Of a stretch of 9,328 nt of DNA, positions 5,585 through 9,328 are shown one piece after another (position 1 is the first letter of the stretch; each line of letters begins with the position of its first letter). The position numbers were made by a program, and so were the translations under genes. The stretch comes from UBA5216 sp040081205. Its GTDB lineage: Bacteria > Pseudomonadota > Gammaproteobacteria > Burkholderiales > SG8-41. Below the pieces are notes generated by a model. The model searched no databases. It worked only from the letters and a program-made list of their open reading frames with translations, and was not told the origin of the DNA. The DNA is taken from the NCBI GenBank assembly GCA_040081205.1, contig JBEBHE010000183.1, forward strand, positions 1-9,328, written 5' to 3'.

Positions 5585-6696
5585 GGCGCCCTGACATGCT
5601 TGACCACTTGCCGCGGCCCGACTTCGGCGCCATAGACATTGCCGCGCGCATCGACGGCGATGCCTTCTGCCGCGCTGGTGCCTCTGAGTTCCTGCGGATC
5701 GGGGATGCGATGCGTCACCTTGCCATCATTCAGCGTGCCGATGCGTATGCCGCGCAGCCAGCCGGGGTTGCGCGTGGGATTATTTGATTCCGAATCGGCG
5801 ACATAAATCAGGTTGTTGCGTATCACCACGCCGCTGGGGCGGCCAAAGTGCCGCCACTCCGCGATGAAGCCGCCGTCCTGATCGACGATCTGCACGCGGT
5901 TGTTGCCGCGATCGGCGACGAACAGCCGCCCCTTGGCGTCGATGGCGATATCGTGCGGCGTGCTGAATTCACCCGGCCCGCTGCCGTACTTGCCGAAAGA
6001 TTTGATGAACTTGCCGTCTTTGGTGAACTTCGAAATGCGCGCCACGGTATCGGGCGGCGCACCGGCGTTTTGCCCCTGATGGCCCTCGGTGATGAAGATG
6101 TCGCCATTGGGCGCTACGACGATGCTGGTGGGCTCGTTCAAGGCGTCGGGCGGGTTGCCAGCGACGCCGGCTTTGCCGAGGGTGAGCAACACCTTGCCTT
6201 CCGGGCTGAACTTGACCACCACGTGTCCCTTGCCTGCGGCTTTGGGATTTTTCTTGAGCTCAGCTGCGTTGGGGGTGCGCAGATCGGCCACCCAGATGTT
6301 GCCGTCGTTATCGACATAAATCTTGTGCGGAAAAATGAACATGTCTTCGCCGAAGCTGCGTTGCAGGTTGCCCGCCGCGTCAAACTTGAGCACCGGCGGC
6401 ACCGACGAATACGCGCAACTGTCATAGCGGAAAGGCGATTCACCCGCAGGCGCATCCGGGTTCGCACCGCAACGATCCGCCACCCACAGCGACGTGCCAT
6501 CGCGGTCTATCGCCACGCCACTGAGCGCGCCCCATCGTCTGCCTTCCGGCAATTTGCCCCACGGCACAATGGTCTGATACGGATTGGGCAAATCGGTGGG
6601 CGGCGCGCTGCCTTGATTTGCGGCGTCCGCGCCGCACAGCAAAGCGGCAGCGGTGGTCAGTAACAGCGCATGTCGTAGGTCGAGCCGGCGTTTCAT
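5581..6696 (-). CDS. Exported NHL-repeat beta-propeller, peptidyl-amidating-lyase-like
   Basis: A protein of 371 residues beginning MKRRLDLRHALLLTTAAALLCGADAA, a Sec-type signal peptide with likely cleavage after about residue 26. The ATG at 6696 is preferred because GGAGGA stands 4 bases before it. An ATG at 6723 overlaps the esterase stop as ATGA but puts nine extra polar residues before the signal peptide. The mature part has repeated NHL/SMP-30-like strands: LWVADRCGAN (71-80), NIWVADLRTP, DIFITEGHQG, LFVADRGNNRVQIVD (258-272), YVADSESNN and NVYGAEVG. This fits a six-bladed propeller. FPHKIYVD and TPHDIAID carry histidines at the blade position used for metal in peptidyl-alpha-hydroxyglycine amidating lyases; bacterial proteins of this look usually get that name, but the activity is unproven. 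It shares a TTGA overlap with the ModA-like gene. Confidence 0.8.
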   Translation of the reverse strand: MKRRLDLRHALLLTTAAALLCGADAANQGSAPPTDLPNPYQTIVPWGKLPEGRRWGALSGVAIDRDGTSLWVADRCGANPDAPAGESPFRYDSCAYSSVPPVLKFDAAGNLQRSFGEDMFIFPHKIYVDNDGNIWVADLRTPNAAELKKNPKAAGKGHVVVKFSPEGKVLLTLGKAGVAGNPPDALNEPTSIVVAPNGDIFITEGHQGQNAGAPPDTVARISKFTKDGKFIKSFGKYGSGPGEFSTPHDIAIDAKGRLFVADRGNNRVQIVDQDGGFIAEWRHFGRPSGVVIRNNLIYVADSESNNPTRNPGWLRGIRIGTLNDGKVTHRIPDPQELRGTSAAEGIAVDARGNVYGAEVGPRQVVKHVRAP

Positions 6697-6700
6697 GGTT

Positions 6701-6706
6701 TCCTCC
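6701..6706 (-). promoter_or_regulatory. Strong ribosome binding site for the propeller gene
   Basis: GGAGGA on the - strand lies 4 bases before the ATG at 6696. It is among the strongest Shine-Dalgarno matches in the window and decides the start in favour of the signal-peptide methionine. Confidence 0.7.
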
Positions 6707-6719
6707 GATGAAGGTGCAA

Positions 6720-7805
6720 TCATTTCCCCAGGTGCCGGTCAAAAAACCGCGCAATCTCTTCGAACGTTTCTTTCGCTTCCGGCGCGGTGTAGTCGCGGTA
6801 CCAGCCGCCGTGCGCCTGTCCTTCATGCACATGCAGATCGGCGATCACACCGGCCCGGCGCAGATTGCGATGCACGCGCACGGTGTTGCTCAATAACAAG
6901 TCGCGTGTGCCGGTGTTAAGTATGGTCGGCGGAAAGCCCGCCATGTCGCCATACACCGGCGAGAGCAGCGGGTCCTTGAGATCGCGGCCGTTGGCATACA
7001 TCGCCGCGCGCACGTCGCAGCTCGCGCCATAGGCGATCAGCACGTTATCGACCAGCGCATTGGTCTGGAAAGAATCGCCCGCGCCGGTGAGGTCCGACAT
7101 TGGCGTGCCGGGTGCGATGGCCCCCGGCAACGGCAGCTTGTCCATCTTGGCTTTCAGCACCATGGAAAGGGTCAGTCCGCCTCCGGCCGATGAGCCGATG
7201 ATGGCCATGTTTTTGGCGGGCGCCATTTTTTGCGCGGCTTTCCAAATGGTCATCGCGTCGTCGAGCGCAGCGGGATACGGGTGATCAGGCGGCATGCGGT
7301 AATCGACCGACAGCACTTTGAAGCCGCCGAACCCGGCCATCATGGTGGCCTCGCTGGTGCCGGATTCGCCGGGGCCGCTGACGTAGCATCCGCCGTGTAC
7401 ATGGATCAGCAGGCGGTTGCGGTTTTGCGGCGGTATCACGGCAGGCATGAGCATGAACGCTTTAACGCCGTCGATGGTCATCGGCTCGATGGTGACTTTG
7501 AGCGCATTGCGCAGCGCGGGCAGGTTTTTTTCCACGTTTGCTGCGGCTTTGGCGACAAAGCCTTTCCATTCGTCAGGCGTTTGCGGCCACACCTTCCAGT
7601 TGGGGTTGATGGGCGTGCCGATGATTTTTTGCATTTGCGGGCTGACGGTGGTGGGCACCGGCAGCGTGCGCGCCGGCACGTCGCGACCGGGCAGTGTGCC
7701 TGGCGTACCTTGGGAGCCGGCGATGGGAACGGCCATTATGGTCAGGCTCGCAAGACTGAGGACGTAACGAATGCAGCGAGACAGCGATGTGAAGGGCTTG
7801 TTCAT
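6720..7805 (-). CDS. Exported HSL-family (type IV) alpha/beta-hydrolase, esterase
   Basis: A protein of 361 residues with a basic start and hydrophobic stretch (CIRYVLSLASLTIMAVPIAG, about 11-30), probably a signal peptide. The hydrolase fold is clear: oxyanion-hole motif HGGC (137-140), DYRMPPDHPYPAALDD (168-183), nucleophile elbow GSSAG with Ser206, TRDLLLSNT with Asp302, and GQAHGGW with His332. These give a complete Ser-Asp-His triad. HSL relatives usually read HGGG; the fourth residue here is cysteine. It should hydrolyse short-chain or small carboxylic esters outside the cytoplasm; the substrate is not visible. The ATG at 7805 has AGGA nine bases upstream. The stop TGA overlaps a possible ATG of the next gene, and the tight spacing suggests one operon with the propeller and ModA-like genes. 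Confidence 0.87.
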   Translation of the reverse strand: MNKPFTSLSRCIRYVLSLASLTIMAVPIAGSQGTPGTLPGRDVPARTLPVPTTVSPQMQKIIGTPINPNWKVWPQTPDEWKGFVAKAAANVEKNLPALRNALKVTIEPMTIDGVKAFMLMPAVIPPQNRNRLLIHVHGGCYVSGPGESGTSEATMMAGFGGFKVLSVDYRMPPDHPYPAALDDAMTIWKAAQKMAPAKNMAIIGSSAGGGLTLSMVLKAKMDKLPLPGAIAPGTPMSDLTGAGDSFQTNALVDNVLIAYGASCDVRAAMYANGRDLKDPLLSPVYGDMAGFPPTILNTGTRDLLLSNTVRVHRNLRRAGVIADLHVHEGQAHGGWYRDYTAPEAKETFEEIARFFDRHLGK

Positions 7806-7866
7806 CTAAATCTTTCCTTTAGTTGGAAATGACGCGGGATCAAGCGGGCGACGTAAACAGTAGTGT

Positions 7867-7921
7867 GGAACATGAACGGATCATATTTCTAAACGAGCTA
7901 CAGCGGCTGGCGCTATGTTCC
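7867..7921. repeat. Inverted repeat with nested hairpin between Bug and esterase genes
   Basis: GGAACAT at 7867-7873 is exactly complementary to ATGTTCC at 7915-7921. A smaller AGCG-GCTGG-CGCT hairpin lies between the arms at 7902-7914. The structure falls just downstream of the Bug stop codon and upstream of the esterase. It could slow RNA decay or serve as a regulator site. No T-run follows, so it is not an intrinsic terminator. Confidence 0.35.
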
Positions 7922-7927
7922 GCCTAG

Positions 7928-8911
7928 TCAGTCGAGCTGCAGGCCGATTTGCTTGATGATTTTTTGCCAGCGCGCGGTATCGCCTGTCAAAAATTCACTG
8001 AACTGTTCCGGTGTGTGCGGCGAAAATTCACCGCCCAGATTGTTTACCAGCCAGGTGTTCATTTGCGGTTCGCTGATGAAGCGCCCGATTTCCGCATTGA
8101 GCTTGTTGACGATGGGCGCTGGGGTGCCGGCCGTCGCGAACAGCCCTGTCCACAGGTTTGCCTCGACGTTGATGCCCGACTCCAACAGGGTCGGCACATC
8201 GGGTATGGCGGGCGAACGCTTTGCGCTGGTGACTGCCAGCGCGCGCAGTTTTCCCTGCTTCACGAACGGTTGTGGATCCAGAATATTCAGAATGGAAAAG
8301 CCGACCTCGCCCGAGGCAAGCGCCACCAGCGCGGGCGCCGAGCCTTTGTAGGCCACCGCGAGCGTCTTGATGCCGGCTGCCGCGTTGAACATTTCCGTGG
8401 CCAGGTGCGCGGCGCTGCCTGTGCCCACGGTGCCATAGGTCACTTCATTAGGGCGCCGGCGGGCGAGCGCAACCAGTTCCTTGATGTTGCTGACCGGCAG
8501 CGTTGCGGCGGAGGTTATGTATAAGCCGCTGATGGCGCATCGGAGGATAGGCGCGAACGCGCGTGCGGCATCGTAACTCAGCTTGCGATACAGAAATCCC
8601 GCCGTGTAACTGCTGCTCGAATGCATGATCAGCGTGTGGCCGTCCGGCGCGCTTTTCGCCACGAATGCGCCGGCGATGGTGCCAGTAGCGCCGGGGCGAT
8701 TTTCCACGATGTAGTTCTGCCCGTGCGATTCAGTGAGCTTTTGCGCGACAAGGCGGGCGAGCACGTCGGTAGATCCCCCCGCGGGGAACGGCACAACGAT
8801 CCGTACCACTTTGGCGGGATAGTCCTGGGCCACGGCAGTCAGCGCCAGCGGCGCCGTCAAGGCCAGCAGCGTGCTGCAATTCAAAAACGGCTTGCTGATT
8901 TTCAATTTCAT
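7928..8911 (-). CDS. Bug/TctC-family periplasmic solute-binding protein
   Basis: A protein of 327 residues, the standard length of Bug (Bordetella uptake gene) receptors for tripartite tricarboxylate transporters. A Sec signal peptide ends in ALTAVA (residue 28) before QDYPAKVVRIVVPFPAGGSTDVLARLVAQ. This block, with PFPAGGSTD at 41-49, and ENRPGATGTIAGAFVAKSAPDGHTL (70-94) are hallmarks of the family and form the carboxylate-binding loops. Later typical blocks are VTYGTVGTGSAAHLATEMF, GSAPALVALASGEVGF, LRALAVTSAKRSPAIPDVPTLLESG and the C-terminal QWxxIIK-type helix. GGAGGA ends 7 bases before the ATG at 8911. No TctA or TctB membrane gene is in the window, which is usual for the many orphan Bug proteins of Betaproteobacteria. 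The nearby esterase suggests a carboxylate released from an ester as ligand; that is inference. Confidence 0.93.
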   Translation of the reverse strand: MKLKISKPFLNCSTLLALTAPLALTAVAQDYPAKVVRIVVPFPAGGSTDVLARLVAQKLTESHGQNYIVENRPGATGTIAGAFVAKSAPDGHTLIMHSSSSYTAGFLYRKLSYDAARAFAPILRCAISGLYITSAATLPVSNIKELVALARRRPNEVTYGTVGTGSAAHLATEMFNAAAGIKTLAVAYKGSAPALVALASGEVGFSILNILDPQPFVKQGKLRALAVTSAKRSPAIPDVPTLLESGINVEANLWTGLFATAGTPAPIVNKLNAEIGRFISEPQMNTWLVNNLGGEFSPHTPEQFSEFLTGDTARWQKIIKQIGLQLD

Positions 8912-9084
8912 GATCGGTTCCTCCAGGGGACAGGAAATTTAAACCGCCATTTTAAGATCAGGGATTACTAAGTATCACAGCCGCCCTATCGGCCTATGAC
9001 AGTGCCTTGCAAAGCCCTTCTCGCTCGTGACGCAAGCGGCGGTATCGCAAGAGCGGGCTCGCAGTTTCTTGGCCACATGCTGAT

Positions 9085-9114
9085 CCTATACCATTCATGT
9101 TCGCTGCTCGACAA
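9085..9114 (-). promoter_or_regulatory. Weak candidate promoter for the complete Bug gene
   Basis: On the - strand, TTGTCG (4 of 6) is followed after 18 bases by TATAGG (4 of 6) with TGG directly before it, an extended -10. The leader to the ATG would be about 170 bases. Consensus match only. Confidence 0.25.
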
Positions 9115-9178
9115 TCAGTGTAAATATTTGTTTTATTGATATTTTAATTTCGCCTATGCGGCACAGCGATGGAACCAG

Positions 9179-9193
9179 GCGCCCTTATGGCGC
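9179..9193. other. Short GC hairpin downstream of the partial Bug gene
   Basis: GCGCC-CTTAT-GGCGC forms a perfect 5-bp stem with a 5-base loop, 57 bases beyond the stop of the right-hand Bug gene. An A-run follows on the + strand, so the T-run lies on the wrong side for a terminator of the - strand gene. It may stabilise the 3' end. Confidence 0.3.
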
Positions 9194-9249
9194 AAAAACG
9201 AAAGGCTTGATCCCATCATGGATTCCCTGCCTTACCCTTCGCTTCGAGC

Positions 9250-9328
9250 TCAGTCCGCTCGCGCGCCAGAGGCTTTGATGACTTTTGCGTATTTGGCGTG
9301 CTCAGCCTTGATGAACGCGGCGAACGCC
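9250..9328 (-). CDS. Bug/TctC-family solute-binding protein, C-terminal end (partial)
   Basis: Entering from the right edge, the - strand reads AFAAFIKAEHAKYAKVIKASGARAD followed by TGA. The pattern of a hydrophobic FxxFIxxE helix leading to WxKVIKxSGxxxD-like ending is the usual C-terminus of Bug receptors, and compares with FSEFLTGDTARWQKIIKQIGLQLD at the end of the complete Bug protein next door. Only 25 residues are visible, so the call rests on that ending and on the neighbour. Confidence 0.65.
   Translation of the reverse strand, partial: AFAAFIKAEHAKYAKVIKASGARAD

Larger units (their letters stand above)
8912..9249. other. Intergenic region between two Bug genes
   Basis: No convincing open frame or RNA gene is seen in these 338 bases. 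It contains the ribosome binding site of the downstream gene (GGAGGA, 8924-8919, - strand), an ATAGGCCGATAGG direct-repeat pair near 8983-8997, an AT-rich stretch at 9120-9150, a weak promoter candidate and one hairpin, listed separately. Confidence 0.5.

Noticed and set aside
4937..5635. 232-codon + strand open frame opposite the ModA-like gene
   Set aside because: Antisense shadow of a GC-rich gene; the - strand translation has a clear binding-protein pattern.
6625..6640. Lipoprotein signal (LLC) in the propeller leader
   Set aside because: The residue before the cysteine is leucine, not G, A or S, so the lipobox does not fit; a standard signal peptidase I site is more likely.
5848..6663. 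271-codon + strand open frame opposite the propeller gene
   Set aside because: Composition is that of a reversed reading of NHL repeats, with no independent start signal or domain.
7230..7832. 200-codon + strand open frame opposite the esterase
   Set aside because: Antisense shadow; the catalytic triad and signal peptide are on the - strand.
1..9328. CRISPR array, tRNA, rRNA or complete insertion sequence
   Set aside because: No regularly spaced repeats, no tRNA-like fold or T-loop sequence noticed, no rRNA-like stretch and no transposase reading frame were found on either strand.

Overview
The window looks like a chromosomal segment of a Betaproteobacterium, most likely Burkholderiales-like. 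The main clue is the right half: one complete and one partial Bug/TctC-family periplasmic binding protein, in GC-rich sequence with strong GGAGGA ribosome binding sites. Such receptors are greatly expanded in that group. The assignment is inference, since there is no rRNA or other marker.

Left edge and 1-2311 (+ strand): the last 27 codons of a pentapeptide-repeat protein, a 229-base gap with a candidate promoter, then a large superfamily I (UvrD/Rep-like) helicase with a degenerate NERD-like N-terminal region. The helicase gene is clearly more AT-rich than the right part: by hand count, 19 of 60 bases are G/C at 1081-1140 against 38 of 60 at 6181-6240. It looks acquired.

2375-4753 (all on the - strand): a truncated second copy of the 3' end of a carboxymuconolactone decarboxylase (CMD)-like gene, a 113-base unexplained stretch, a two-domain EthD-like ferredoxin-fold protein with its own near-consensus promoter, the complete CMD-like gene, and a HigBA-type toxin-antitoxin pair with a palindromic operator over its promoter. 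The truncated copy shows that a paralogous locus once existed here and was rearranged.

4883-9328 (all on the - strand): read in the direction of transcription, there is the end of a Bug receptor, a 337-base spacer, a complete Bug receptor, then a tight cluster of an exported HSL-type esterase, an exported NHL beta-propeller protein of the peptidyl-amidating-lyase-like type, and a ModA-like type 2 periplasmic-binding-fold protein without a signal peptide. The last two genes overlap at a TTGA stop/start. A plausible but unproven reading is an uptake and hydrolysis module: the Bug receptor binds a carboxylate, and the secreted esterase and propeller act on an ester or related substrate outside the cytoplasm. 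The leaderless ModA-like protein may act as a cytoplasmic ligand binder. No transporter membrane component lies in the window.

I see no rRNA, tRNA, CRISPR array, complete insertion sequence or replication origin. The less ordinary points are the diverged helicase, the CMD paralog remnant, the loss of the second CXXC cysteine in the intact CMD protein, and the coupled propeller/leaderless binding-protein pair.
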